This document shows positions 7,050-15,627 of a stretch of DNA of 64,000 bases, one piece after another; the first letter of the stretch is position 1; the number at the start of each line of letters is the position of its first letter. The stretch lies in contig DATATV010000097.1 in the NCBI GenBank assembly GCA_036268615.1, forward strand, positions 1 to 64,000, in the 5' to 3' direction. Origin of the DNA: DATATV01 sp036268615 (lineage in GTDB: Bacteria > Actinomycetota > Actinomycetes > Mycobacteriales > Pseudonocardiaceae). Below the pieces are notes generated by a model. It did not search any database and was not told the origin of the DNA. It saw nothing but the letters and a program-made list of their open reading frames with translations. A program made the translations under genes and the position numbers.

Positions 7050-9076
7050 CGGAGGAAGGCCGCCGCCACACCCGCGTCCACCGGAATGTGCAGGCCGGTG
7101 GTGTGCGACAACTCCCCCGCGGTCAGCGCGACGACCGCATTGGCCACGTGGTCGGGCAGCACCTCGCGGCCCAGCAGGGTGCGCCTGGCGTAGAACGCGC
7201 CCAACTCCTCCTCCTTGACCCCGTACACGGCCGCCCGCTGCGCGCCCCAGCCACCGGCGAAGATGCCCGACCCGCGGACCACGCCGTCGGGGTTGATGCC
7301 GTTCACCCGGATCTGGTGGGCGCCAAGCTCTGCGGCGAGCAGCCGGACCTGGTGGGCCTGGTCGGCCTTGGCCGCGCCGTAGGCGACGTTGTTCGGGCCG
7401 GCGAACACCGAGTTCTTGCTGGAGATATAGATGATGTCGCCGCCGAAGCCCTGCTCGATCATCACCCGGGCCGCCTCCCGGGACACCAGGAACGAGCCGC
7501 GGGCCATCACGTCGTGCTGGATGTCCCAGTCCTGCACGGTGGTCTCCAGCAGCGGCTTGGAGATGGACAGGCCGGCGTTGTTGACCACCAGGTCCAGCCC
7601 GCCGAAGGCGAGCGTCGCCGCCCGCACCGCGAGCGCGAGCGCGGCCTCGTCGGTGACATCCACCGCGACGGACACCGCGACATCGGTCGAGCCGAGTTCC
7701 TTGGCCGCGGTCGTGGCGGCCTCGGCGTTGCGGTCGGCGATGATCACGCACGCGCCCTCGGCGGCCAGCCGCCGGGCGGTGGCCAGGCCGATGCCCGAGC
7801 CACCGCCGGTGACCAGCGCGATCCGGGTGGCCAGCGGCTTGGGCTTGGGCATCCGGGCCAGCTTGGCCTCTTCCAACGCCCAGTATTCGATCCGGAACTT
7901 CTCCGACTCCGCGATCGGCGCGTAACTGGACACCGACTCGGCGCCGCGCATCACGTTGATCGCGTTGACGTAGAACTCGCCGGCCACCCGCGCGGTCTGC
8001 TTGTCCTTGCCGTAGCTGAACATTCCGACACCCGGGACGAGCACGATCGCCGGGTCGGCACCGCGCATCGCCGGGGTCGACCCATCGGCATAACGCTGGT
8101 AGTAGGCGGCGTAGTCGGCCCGGTAGGTCTGGTGTAGTTCACGCAGCCGCTCGACGGCCTGTTCGATCGGCGTGGTGGGGGGCAGGTCGAGCACCAAGGG
8201 AGCAACCTTGGTGCGCAGGAAGTGATCCGGGCAGGACGTACCCAGCGCGGCCAGCGCCGGGTGCTTCTCCCTGGCCAGGAACTCCAGCACCACCGCACTG
8301 TCGGTGAAGTGGCCGACCTGCACCCGGTCGGTCGACGCCAGACCCCGGATCACGGGGGCCAGCGCGGCCGCTCGCTGCCGGCGTTCGTCCTCCGGCAGAG
8401 CTTCATAGCCTGCGGTCACCGGGCCGAACGGCTCCGCCTTGCCGTGTTCGGCCAGGAACCGCTCGGCGGTCTGGATGATCTCCAGCGAACGCTCCTGCGC
8501 CTCGGCGCTGGTGTCGCCCCACGCGGTGATGCCGTGCCCGCCCAGGACGCAGCCGATCGCCTGCGGGTTCTCCGCCTTGATCGCCGCGATGTCCAGGCCG
8601 AGCTGGAAACCGGGCCGCCGCCAGGGCACCCAGACCACCCGGTCGCCGAAGCACTCCTTGGTCAGCGACGGGCCGTCGGCGGCGGTGGCCAGCGCGATGC
8701 CCGAGTCGGGGTGCAGGTGGTCCACGTGCGCCGCGTCCACCAGCCCGTGCATGGCCGTGTCGATCGACGGGGCGGCGCCGCCCTTGCCGTGCAGGCAGAA
8801 GTCGAACGCGGCGACCATCTCGTCCTCGCGGTCGACCCCGGGGTACACCGCGGTCAGCGCGCGCAGCCGGTCCAGCCGCAGCACGGCCAGGCCGGTTGCC
8901 TTGAGCGTGCCGAGGTCACCACCAGAACCCTTGACCCACAACAGTTCCACCGGTTCCTGGGTGACCGGGTCCAGCTCGGTGCCCTTGGCGGAGGTGTTGC
9001 CGCCCGCGTAGTTGGTGTTGCGGGGGTCGGCGCCCAGGGCGTTCGAACGGGCCAGTAGGTCGTCTACTGTGGACAT
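7046..9076 (-). CDS. rhaD: Bifunctional rhamnulose-1-phosphate aldolase / L-lactaldehyde dehydrogenase
   Basis: 676-aa two-domain enzyme. Residues ~1-410 are a class II aldolase (zinc ligands in DHLHPDSGIA and GGHGITAWG) that splits rhamnulose 1-phosphate to DHAP and L-lactaldehyde. Residues ~425-676 are a short-chain dehydrogenase with TGGGSGIGLA for NAD, VVNNAG and the active-site YGAAK, which oxidises L-lactaldehyde to L-lactate. This RhaD/RhaW fusion (also named rhaEW) is established in Actinobacteria, Bacteroidetes and Rhizobia. ATG at 9076 sits 91 nt after rhaI, with a hairpin between them; the 3' end overlaps rhaB by ATGA. The lactate it makes suits the nearby lutABC. Confidence 0.95.
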   Translation of the reverse strand: MSTVDDLLARSNALGADPRNTNYAGGNTSAKGTELDPVTQEPVELLWVKGSGGDLGTLKATGLAVLRLDRLRALTAVYPGVDREDEMVAAFDFCLHGKGGAAPSIDTAMHGLVDAAHVDHLHPDSGIALATAADGPSLTKECFGDRVVWVPWRRPGFQLGLDIAAIKAENPQAIGCVLGGHGITAWGDTSAEAQERSLEIIQTAERFLAEHGKAEPFGPVTAGYEALPEDERRQRAAALAPVIRGLASTDRVQVGHFTDSAVVLEFLAREKHPALAALGTSCPDHFLRTKVAPLVLDLPPTTPIEQAVERLRELHQTYRADYAAYYQRYADGSTPAMRGADPAIVLVPGVGMFSYGKDKQTARVAGEFYVNAINVMRGAESVSSYAPIAESEKFRIEYWALEEAKLARMPKPKPLATRIALVTGGGSGIGLATARRLAAEGACVIIADRNAEAATTAAKELGSTDVAVSVAVDVTDEAALALAVRAATLAFGGLDLVVNNAGLSISKPLLETTVQDWDIQHDVMARGSFLVSREAARVMIEQGFGGDIIYISSKNSVFAGPNNVAYGAAKADQAHQVRLLAAELGAHQIRVNGINPDGVVRGSGIFAGGWGAQRAAVYGVKEEELGAFYARRTLLGREVLPDHVANAVVALTAGELSHTTGLHIPVDAGVAAAFLR

Positions 9077-9150
9077 CTGTCTTCCTTTGGGAAGGTGTGG
9101 GACGGCTGGTGTCTGGTTGAACGCTGCGGTTGGTTCTGGCAAGAGACCTT

Positions 9151-9169
9151 GACGGAGCAGGACTCCGTC
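9151..9169 (-). promoter_or_regulatory. Intra-operon hairpin between rhaI and rhaD
   Basis: GACGGAG (9151-9157) and CTCCGTC (9163-9169) form a perfect 7-bp stem with a 5-nt loop directly at the rhaI stop codon. There is no U-run, so it is more likely an mRNA-stabilising or attenuating stem within the polycistronic message than a full terminator (inference). Confidence 0.4.
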
Positions 9170-10334
9170 AGGCACCCCACCCAGCCTGCTGGCCACCGAC
9201 GCGCTCGGTGATGATGCGCTGGGCGTAGCCGGAGCGGGCGTAGGCGGCCATCGGGTCGGGGTCCAGGCCCATCTCGGTGCGCACCTCGGCCAACAGCTGC
9301 CGGACATCGGTGTTGTAGGCGTCCATCAACACGGCGTTCGCACCGAGCACGTCACCGGCCTGCTGGGCGGCGGCCAGCGCCGTGGTGTCCACCAGCAGGG
9401 CCTTGGCGGTGGCCTCCTGCACGTTCATCACCGACCGGATCTGGCCGGGGATCTTCGGCTCGATGTTGTGGCACTGGTCGAGCATGAAGGCGATCCCGGT
9501 GGCCTGCTCAAGGCCACCGCCGGAGACCACCTCGTGCATGATCCGGAAGAGCTGGAACGGATCGGCCGCACCGACCATCAGGTCGTCGTCGGCGTAGAAG
9601 CGGGAGTTGAAGTCGAACGCGCCGAGCTTGCCCTCCATCAGCAGGAACGCCACGATGAACTCGATGTTCGTGCCGGGCGCGTGGTGCCCGGTGTCCACGC
9701 ACACCTTGGCCTTCTCGCCCAGCTTCAGGCAGTGCGCGTACGAGGTGCCCCAGTCGGGCACGTCGGTGGTGTAGAACGCCGGCTCGAACAGCTTGTACTC
9801 CAACAGCATCCGCTGCTTCTCGCCGAGCCGCTGGTAGACCTCGCCGAGCGCGTCGGCCAGCCGGCGCTGCCGCTGCACGATGCTGTCCTGGCCGGGATAG
9901 TTGGTGCCGTCGGAGAACCACAGCTTCAGGTCGGCCGACCCGGTCACGTCCATCACGTCGATGCACTCGACCAGATGGCCGATCGCCTTGCGGCGCACGC
10001 CCGCGTCCGGGTTGGTGACGCTGCCGAGCATGTAGTCGTTCTCCTGGAACACGTTCGCGTTGATGGTGCCCAGCTTGACCCCGGCCGCATCGGCGTGCGC
10101 GACCAGTTTGGTGTAGTCGTCGACCTTGTCCCAGGGGATGTGCAGCGCGACCGACGGAGCGACTCCGGTGAAGGTGTGCACCTGGGCGGCGTCGTCGACC
10201 TTCTCGAACGGCGTCCGGGGCACGCCCTGCTGGGCGAAGACCTTGAACCTGGTGCCGGAGTTGCCGTACGCCCAGGACGGTGTCTCGATGCGCTGCGCCT
10301 TCAGCGTCGCCTTCACGGTGGACAGGTCGGTCAT
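9168..10334 (-). CDS. rhaI: L-rhamnose isomerase
   Basis: 388-aa TIM-barrel isomerase of the actinobacterial/Pseudomonas RhaI type (not E. coli RhaA). It converts L-rhamnose to L-rhamnulose using two divalent metals. Visible landmarks: PSWAYGNSGTRFKVFAQQG at the start, GTINANVFQENDYMLGSV, LLEYKLFEPAFYTTDVPDWG (Glu ligand), CVDTGHHAPGTNIEF (Asp/His ligands) and FDFNSRFYADDDLMVGA. It is second after the mutarotase in the transcript. ATG at 10334 matches the conserved N-terminus. Confidence 0.95.
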   Translation of the reverse strand: MTDLSTVKATLKAQRIETPSWAYGNSGTRFKVFAQQGVPRTPFEKVDDAAQVHTFTGVAPSVALHIPWDKVDDYTKLVAHADAAGVKLGTINANVFQENDYMLGSVTNPDAGVRRKAIGHLVECIDVMDVTGSADLKLWFSDGTNYPGQDSIVQRQRRLADALGEVYQRLGEKQRMLLEYKLFEPAFYTTDVPDWGTSYAHCLKLGEKAKVCVDTGHHAPGTNIEFIVAFLLMEGKLGAFDFNSRFYADDDLMVGAADPFQLFRIMHEVVSGGGLEQATGIAFMLDQCHNIEPKIPGQIRSVMNVQEATAKALLVDTTALAAAQQAGDVLGANAVLMDAYNTDVRQLLAEVRTEMGLDPDPMAAYARSGYAQRIITERVGGQQAGWGA

Positions 10335-10366
10335 CTGTGTTCCCCTAGTCAAGTTCGCGTGTCCGA

Positions 10367-10684
10367 TCACACGAGATGGAAGATCTCCGGCAGCGGCGCC
10401 ATGTTCTCGTCCGGCCGTCCGTCGATGCCCATGAAGAAGGGCGCCATCTCCGCCTGCCACCGGGCGTTCACCTCGGTGGCCGCCATCGCTGCCTGGGCCG
10501 TCTCGAAGTCCTCTGTCTCCAGGTAGCCGACCAGCAGGCCGTCTCCCGCGGAGAAGATCGAGTAGTTGTGCCACCCGGTGGCACTCAGCGCGTCGAGCAT
10601 GTCCGGCCACACCTCGCGGTGCCGTCGTTCGTACTCGTCGAGCCGGTCAGGCCGGACGCGGAGCAGGAAACAGACCCGCCGCAC
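10367..10684 (-). CDS. rhaM: L-rhamnose mutarotase
   Basis: 105 aa, a dimeric ferredoxin-like (DUF718) fold protein that interconverts alpha and beta L-rhamnopyranose so that the isomerase sees its preferred anomer. VCFLLRVRPDRLDEYERRH and EVWPDMLDAL carry the usual His and Tyr/Trp positions, followed by NYSIFSAGDGLLVGYLE and the C-terminal MAPLPEIFHL motif. The GTG at 10684 is chosen because GGAGG lies 7 nt upstream and the length then equals the family norm. It lies 32 nt downstream of the binding-protein gene. Confidence 0.93.
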   Translation of the reverse strand: MRRVCFLLRVRPDRLDEYERRHREVWPDMLDALSATGWHNYSIFSAGDGLLVGYLETEDFETAQAAMAATEVNARWQAEMAPFFMGIDGRPDENMAPLPEIFHLV

Positions 10685-10716
10685 GGAGATCCTCCATCCC
10701 GGGACACCCGGGTTTG

Positions 10717-11811
10717 TCAGAAGTTGAACTGATCGATGTTGCTGGCGTCGAAGACCTGCGGCGCGCCGAGGTCGACCACCCCACCCGCACCGACCTTGAA
10801 GGTGCCCATCGAGCCGGCCTTGAACGACTGGCCCTCGGTGCCGTTGATCTGACCGGAGGCCAGCGCGACGGCGGTGTAGGCGGCCAGCGAGCCCAGCTTG
10901 GCCGGGTCCCACAGCTCGAACGAGGTGACGGTGCCGTCCTTGACGTACTGGCGCATGTCGTTGGGCTGGCCGAGGCCGGTCAGCGCGACCTTGCCCTTGT
11001 ACTGCGAGCCGTCCAGGTACTGTGCGGCGGCCTTGATGCCGACCGTGGTGGGCGAGATGATGCCCTTGAGGTTCGGGTACTGCGCGAGCAGGCCCTGGGT
11101 CTGCTGGAACGAGGTCTGCGCGTCGTCGTTGCCGTAGGCGATCTTGACCAGGTGCATGTTCTTGTACTGCGGCTTGGTCAGTTCGTCCTGCATGAACTTG
11201 ATCCAGGTGTTCTGGTTCGTCGCGGTCTGCGCGGCGGAGAGCACCGCGATGTCACCGGAGTAGTTGATCTGCTTGCCCAGCAGGTCCACCTCCGAACGGC
11301 CGAGGTCCTCGGCGCTGGCCTGGGAGATGAACACCTGGCGGCAGTCGGGGTTGGTGTCCGAGTCGTAGGTGACGACCTTGATGCCGTTCTTCATGGCGGT
11401 CTTCAGCGCGGTGCACAGCGCGCCCGGGTCCTGGGCGGACAGGGCGATCGCGGCGACCTTCTGCTGAGTCAGCGTGTTGACGTAGGAGACCTGACCGGCG
11501 GTGTCCGTCGCGCTGGACGTACCCACCTCCTTGTAGGTCTCGCCCAGGGCGGTCAGCGCCTGCTGGCCGCCCTTGTCCGAGGTGGTGAAGTACGGGTTGT
11601 TGGTCTGCTTGGGCAGGAAGGCCACGGTCAGCCCGGTCTTGGTGGGCGCGTTCGGATTGGCCTGCCCGGTGACGGCGTTCCCGGCACCAGCCGCCGAGTT
11701 GTCCGTGCTGCTCTTCGTGGCGCCGCCACATGCGGCGGCCGACAGGGCCACCGCGGTCAGCACCACGGCGGTCGCGAGGACCTTGCCCTTCGGTGCGGTC
11801 GGTCGGAACAT
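10717..11811 (-). CDS. rhaS: Rhamnose ABC transporter substrate-binding lipoprotein
   Basis: 364-aa periplasmic-type binding protein (Peripla_BP_4) exported as a lipoprotein: basic MFRPTAPKGK, a hydrophobic stretch and a lipobox-like LSAAAC near residue 27. The mature part has VAFLPKQTNNPYFTTSDKGGQQA and VVTYDSDTNPDCRQVFI, typical of CUT2 sugar-binding proteins. Its position with the rhamnose enzymes and transporter genes supports L-rhamnose as ligand. ATG at 11811 has AAGGTG upstream; an earlier in-frame ATG would add ten residues before the signal peptide. The 61-nt gap to rhaQ holds a hairpin (11851-11867). Confidence 0.9.
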   Translation of the reverse strand: MFRPTAPKGKVLATAVVLTAVALSAAACGGATKSSTDNSAAGAGNAVTGQANPNAPTKTGLTVAFLPKQTNNPYFTTSDKGGQQALTALGETYKEVGTSSATDTAGQVSYVNTLTQQKVAAIALSAQDPGALCTALKTAMKNGIKVVTYDSDTNPDCRQVFISQASAEDLGRSEVDLLGKQINYSGDIAVLSAAQTATNQNTWIKFMQDELTKPQYKNMHLVKIAYGNDDAQTSFQQTQGLLAQYPNLKGIISPTTVGIKAAAQYLDGSQYKGKVALTGLGQPNDMRQYVKDGTVTSFELWDPAKLGSLAAYTAVALASGQINGTEGQSFKAGSMGTFKVGAGGVVDLGAPQVFDASNIDQFNF

Positions 11812-11850
11812 GTCAACACCTTTCAATCTCCGAAAACACAACTCTGCGCT

Positions 11851-11867
11851 CTGTCCGATCAGGACAG
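11851..11867 (-). promoter_or_regulatory. Intercistronic hairpin between rhaQ and rhaS
   Basis: CTGTCC (11851-11856) pairs with GGACAG (11862-11867) around a 5-nt loop, in the 61-nt gap between permease and binding-protein genes. Such stems often uncouple binding-protein expression from the rest of an ABC operon; here that role is inferred. Confidence 0.35.
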
Positions 11868-11872
11868 CTGAA

Positions 11873-12883
11873 TCAGGCGGATGCTGACGCTGCGAGTGTT
11901 CGGCGGCGGGCGCGGACCACCCCGATCTGCCGGGCGACCCGAGGGCCGAGCACGGAAATGATCAGCAGCACCCCGGTGACCACGATCTGGGACTGGGCCG
12001 AGACGTTGATCAGGCTCATCACGTTCTGCAGCGTGCCGAGCAGGAACACGCCGGCGAACACCCCGCCCAGGGTGCCCTTGCCGCCGTCGAAGTCGACGCC
12101 GCCGAGCAGCACCGCGGCGATCACGCTGAGTTCCAGGCCGGTGGCGTTGTCGTAGCGGGCGCTGGCGTAGTGCAGCACCCAGAACACGCCGGTCAGCGAC
12201 GAGAGCAGGCCGGTGGCCGCGAACACCCACAGTTTGGTGCGCTTGACCCGGATGCCGGCGAAGAACGCCGCCTCCGGGTTGGCCCCGATGGCGAACAGCG
12301 ACCGGCCCAGCGGGGTGGAGTGCAGCAGCACCACGGCCAGTGCCAGCAGCACGACGTAGGGAATGGCCGCGTACGGGATCGGCGTGCCGGGAATCTGGTT
12401 GGAGCCGAAGTCCAGGTAGTTCTGCGGGAAGTCGGTCACCGCGTTGGACCCCAGAATGATCTGGGCCAGGCCGCGGAACAGCGCCAGCGTGCCGATGGTG
12501 ACCGCGAGCGAGGGCAGCCCCAGTCTGGTCACCAGGAAGCCGTTGAGCAGGCCACCGAGCACGCCGACGACCAGGCAGGCGACGATCACCTCGGTGATCG
12601 GCCAGCCTGCGTTCCACAGCGAACCCATCACCGCGCCGGACAGGCCGACCATCGAGCCGACCGAGAGGTCGACCTCGCCGGCCACCACGAGCATGCACAT
12701 GGGCAGCGCGATCAACGCGATCGGCAGCGTGTTGCCGATCAGGAAGGCGATGTTCAGCGAGTTGCCGAACGCGCCCACCGAGGTGAACGACACCAGCAGC
12801 ACCACGATGAGCAGCGCGCCGGCAACGGTGTCCCAGCGGACCAGGCCGGCCAGTGGGCGACGGGGAGAGATGAAGTCAGGCAC
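11873..12883 (-). CDS. rhaQ: Rhamnose ABC transporter permease 2
   Basis: 336-aa CUT2-type membrane permease (BPD_transp_2). Multiple hydrophobic helices are evident, with CMLVVAGEVDLSVGSMVGLSGAVMG being the signature before the EAA-like region, and VIAAVLLGGVDFDGGKGTLGGV near the C-terminus. The start is GTG at 12883, overlapping the end of rhaP by 8 bp. It pairs with rhaP to form a heterodimeric channel, as in rhizobial RhaPQ. The C-terminus is basic (RARRR), cytoplasmic. Confidence 0.92.
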   Translation of the reverse strand: MPDFISPRRPLAGLVRWDTVAGALLIVVLLVSFTSVGAFGNSLNIAFLIGNTLPIALIALPMCMLVVAGEVDLSVGSMVGLSGAVMGSLWNAGWPITEVIVACLVVGVLGGLLNGFLVTRLGLPSLAVTIGTLALFRGLAQIILGSNAVTDFPQNYLDFGSNQIPGTPIPYAAIPYVVLLALAVVLLHSTPLGRSLFAIGANPEAAFFAGIRVKRTKLWVFAATGLLSSLTGVFWVLHYASARYDNATGLELSVIAAVLLGGVDFDGGKGTLGGVFAGVFLLGTLQNVMSLINVSAQSQIVVTGVLLIISVLGPRVARQIGVVRARRRTLAASASA

Positions 12884-13913
12884 GGCGCGCTGTCCTCCTT
12901 CGCAGGGTGTCGGCCACCCGGAGCGCGACGATCCGGTCGATGGCGATGGCGAGCAGCAGCAGGAAGCCGTCGATGGCCTGTTCCCAGACCGAGCTGACGC
13001 CCAGGGACGGCAGCATGCTGTTGATCGAGGTCAACAGCAGGGCGCCGAGCGCGGCTCCGTAGACGCTGCCGGAGCCGCCGGTGAACGCGACCCCGCCGAC
13101 CACCACCGCGCTGACCACGGTCAGCTCGTAGCCGGTGCCGGTGCCGGAGTCGACGTTGCCGAACCGGGCCAGGTAGAGCGCGCCGGCCAGGCCGGCCAGT
13201 GCCCCACCGAGCACGTAGGCGGCGATCACCCGCTTGCGGACCTGGACGCCGGCCAGCCGGGCGGCCTCCGGGTTGGAGCCCAGCGCGTACATCTCCCGGC
13301 CGCTGCGGTAGCTGCGCAGGTAGTAGCCCACGACCACCATCGCGACGACCGCGATCAGCGCCAGATAGGGAATGGCGCCGAGGCCGTTGTGGCCGAAGCC
13401 GATGAAGCCGGCCGGCAGGTTGGACGCGGCCACCTCGCGGGAGCCGACCCAGAGCGAGTCGATGCCGCGGATGACGTAGAGCGTGCCCAGCGTGACCACC
13501 AGGGCCGGCACCCGGCCGAAGCTGACCAGTACACCGTTGAGCAGGCCGAACACCAGCCCGACGGCGATCGCGATCAGCACCGCGATCACGGCGTTGCCGC
13601 CGGCGCTGAGGTAGTCGCCCGCGGCGAACGCGGAGATGCCCAGCACCGAGCCGACCGACAGGTCGACGTTGCGGCTGATCACCACGACCGCCTCGCCGAC
13701 CGCGACCAGCACCAGGATCGTCGCGTTGAGCAGCAGGTCCTTGATGCCCTGGGTGGACAGGAAACGGTGGTCGCCCAGCTCGGTGATGACCACGAGCACG
13801 ACCAGCACGCCGATGATGGACAGCTCGCGCAGCCGGAGCAGGTTGTCCACGAACTTGCGCGGTGGGGTGCCGCCCTCGACGGTCGACCGCGAGGACACGG
13901 TTGTCGTGCTCAT
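12876..13913 (-). CDS. rhaP: Rhamnose ABC transporter permease 1
   Basis: 345-aa CUT2 permease. After a Ser/Thr-rich cytoplasmic N-terminus it shows about ten transmembrane stretches, with VVVISRNVDLSVGSVLGISAF as the family signature and VVVGGVAFTGGSGSVYGAALGA near the end. ATG at 13913 overlaps the rhaT stop by ATGA; its own 3' end overlaps rhaQ by 8 bp. Translational coupling suggests matched amounts of the two permease halves. Confidence 0.92.
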   Translation of the reverse strand: MSTTTVSSRSTVEGGTPPRKFVDNLLRLRELSIIGVLVVLVVITELGDHRFLSTQGIKDLLLNATILVLVAVGEAVVVISRNVDLSVGSVLGISAFAAGDYLSAGGNAVIAVLIAIAVGLVFGLLNGVLVSFGRVPALVVTLGTLYVIRGIDSLWVGSREVAASNLPAGFIGFGHNGLGAIPYLALIAVVAMVVVGYYLRSYRSGREMYALGSNPEAARLAGVQVRKRVIAAYVLGGALAGLAGALYLARFGNVDSGTGTGYELTVVSAVVVGGVAFTGGSGSVYGAALGALLLTSINSMLPSLGVSSVWEQAIDGFLLLLAIAIDRIVALRVADTLRRRTARRA

Positions 13914-15448
13914 GCCGCCACCGCCCGTCCGGTCGCCGCGGCCATCACTGTCTCCTCGGTCGCGTCCGCGCGGGAGATCTCGGCAGCCAGCCGGCCCTCG
14001 TGCATGACCAGCACCCGATCGGCCATGCCGAGGATCTCCGGCAGGTCCGAGGAGATCATCAGCACCGCGATGCCGTCGGCGGCCAGCTGGGACAGCAGCC
14101 GGTGCACCTCGGCCTTCGTGCCCACGTCGATGCCCCGGGTCGGTTCGTCCACGATCAACACCTTCGGTCCGGTGGCCAGCCACTTGGCCAGCACGACCTT
14201 CTGCTGGTTGCCGCCGGACAACGTGCTCACCGCGTCGGCCAGCCGGGCGAACTTGACCTGGAGCCGGATCGCCCAGTCGGTGGCCCGGCTGCGTTCCAGC
14301 CGCCTGCTCATCAGTCCGCCCCTGGCCAGCGAGCGCAGCCCGGCCAGGCCGATGTTGCGCTCGATGGACATGTCCATCACCAGGCCCTGGGCCCGGCGGT
14401 CCTCCGGCACCAGCGCCAGACCGGCGGCCATCGCCGCGGTCGGCGAGGCCGGCGGCAGCTTCCTGCCGCGCACCTCCACCGAGCCCGCGTCCCAGCGGTC
14501 GATGCCGAACACCGCGCGGGCGACCTCGCTGCGGCCTGCGCCGACCAGGCCGGCCAGGCCGACGATCTCGCCGGTGCGCACCTCGAAGGAGATGTCGGTG
14601 AACACGCCCTCCCGGGTCAGCCGGTGCACGGCCAGCGCGACCTCGCCGGGCACGGTGTCCTGCTTGGGGTAGAGCTCGTCCAGGCTGCGGCCCACCATCC
14701 GCTGCACCAGGTCGTCCTCGGTGAGGCCGGCCAGTGGCTCGCTGGCGATCAGCCTGCCGTCCCGCAGGGTGGTGACCTGCTGGCAGATCTGGAAGATCTC
14801 CTCCAGCCGGTGGGAGATGAACAGCACGGCCGCGCCCTGGTCGCGCAGCGTGCGCACGACGCCGAACAGCCGGGCCACCTCGCTGCCGGTCAGCGCGGCG
14901 GTCGGCTCGTCCATGATCAGCACCTTGGCGTCGAAGGACAGCGCCTTGGCGATCTCCACGATCTGCTGGTCGGCGATGGACAGGCCGCGGGCCGGCTCCT
15001 CCGGTGACATCGCCACGCCCAGCCGCTTGAACAGCGCGGCCGTGTCGTCCCGGATCGCCTTGCGGTCGATCCGGCCGAGGCTGACTCGTGGCTGGCGGCC
15101 CATGTAGATGTTCTCCGCGACCGAGAGGTCCGGGAAGAGCGTCGGCTCCTGGTAGATGACCGCCACGCCGGCGTCGCGGGCGTCGGCCGGACCGTGGAAG
15201 ACCACCGGTTGACCGTTCAATTTCACCGTGCCGGAATCCGGTTGGTGCACCCCGGCCAGCGCCTTGATCAGCGTGGACTTACCAGCGCCGTTCTCACCGG
15301 CCAAGCCGTGCACCTCACCGCCGCGCAATCGCAGCGAAACGTCCTGGAGTGCCCGTACCGGGCCGAAAGACTTGCTGACGCCGTCCAGTTCGATGATCGG
15401 CGGGCCCTCGACTGCGTCGTCACCGGGTTGTTGCACTCGCCTCTCCAC
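13910..15448 (-). CDS. rhaT: Rhamnose ABC transporter ATP-binding protein (double ATPase)
   Basis: 512-aa protein with two ABC cassettes, as in RbsA/RhaT. The first has Walker A GENGAGKST, signature LSIADQQIVEIAKAL and Walker B VLIMDEPTAAL. The second has a degenerate Walker A (GLVGAGRSEVARAVFG), a canonical LSGGNQQKVVLAKWLA and VLIVDEPTRGIDVG. It is the first gene of the operon. GTG at 15448 was chosen; an internal GTG at 15436 is also possible. An operator-like half palindrome lies about 20-30 nt upstream. Confidence 0.93.
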   Translation of the reverse strand: MERRVQQPGDDAVEGPPIIELDGVSKSFGPVRALQDVSLRLRGGEVHGLAGENGAGKSTLIKALAGVHQPDSGTVKLNGQPVVFHGPADARDAGVAVIYQEPTLFPDLSVAENIYMGRQPRVSLGRIDRKAIRDDTAALFKRLGVAMSPEEPARGLSIADQQIVEIAKALSFDAKVLIMDEPTAALTGSEVARLFGVVRTLRDQGAAVLFISHRLEEIFQICQQVTTLRDGRLIASEPLAGLTEDDLVQRMVGRSLDELYPKQDTVPGEVALAVHRLTREGVFTDISFEVRTGEIVGLAGLVGAGRSEVARAVFGIDRWDAGSVEVRGRKLPPASPTAAMAAGLALVPEDRRAQGLVMDMSIERNIGLAGLRSLARGGLMSRRLERSRATDWAIRLQVKFARLADAVSTLSGGNQQKVVLAKWLATGPKVLIVDEPTRGIDVGTKAEVHRLLSQLAADGIAVLMISSDLPEILGMADRVLVMHEGRLAAEISRADATEETVMAAATGRAVAA

Positions 15449-15467
15449 CCCGTGTCAGCGTTGTGAA

Positions 15468-15479
15468 TAAATCGTTTCA
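15468..15479. promoter_or_regulatory. Putative LacI-type operator, rhaT side
   Basis: TAAATCGTTTCA at 15468-15479 matches the consensus TGAAACGTTTCA at 10 of 12 positions and resembles the better palindrome on the other side of the intergenic region (15603-15618). Its position just upstream of rhaT suits repression by the divergent LacI protein (inference). Confidence 0.45.
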
Positions 15480-15602
15480 ATCGAGATGCAGGGAAGCATG
15501 CGGCGCGGACGGACCTATGTCAACCCCCGCGTCCGAGCCGTTATCCGGCCGGAACAGGTCAGCGGACCAAACACCGGCGGCGAGCGGTTGGGGTTAGAGT
15601 GA

Positions 15603-15618
15603 CCTGACACGTTTCAGG
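15603..15618. promoter_or_regulatory. Putative LacI-type operator, regulator side
   Basis: CCTGACACGTTTCAGG is a 16-bp near-perfect palindrome centred on CG, the hallmark of LacI-family sites. It ends 9 nt before the regulator's ATG, so it overlaps the ribosome-binding region and suggests autoregulation. Confidence 0.6.
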
Positions 15619-15627
15619 CGGGGTGAC

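Noticed and set aside
7046..7751. Extension of rhaB upstream in its frame to about 7751
   Set aside because: The extension lies in another frame of the RhaD/W dehydrogenase domain; rhaB's conserved N-terminus starts at 7049.
12444..14672. A 742-codon plus-strand frame
   Set aside because: Antisense to the rhaQ, rhaP and rhaT genes, low-complexity composition, no motif.
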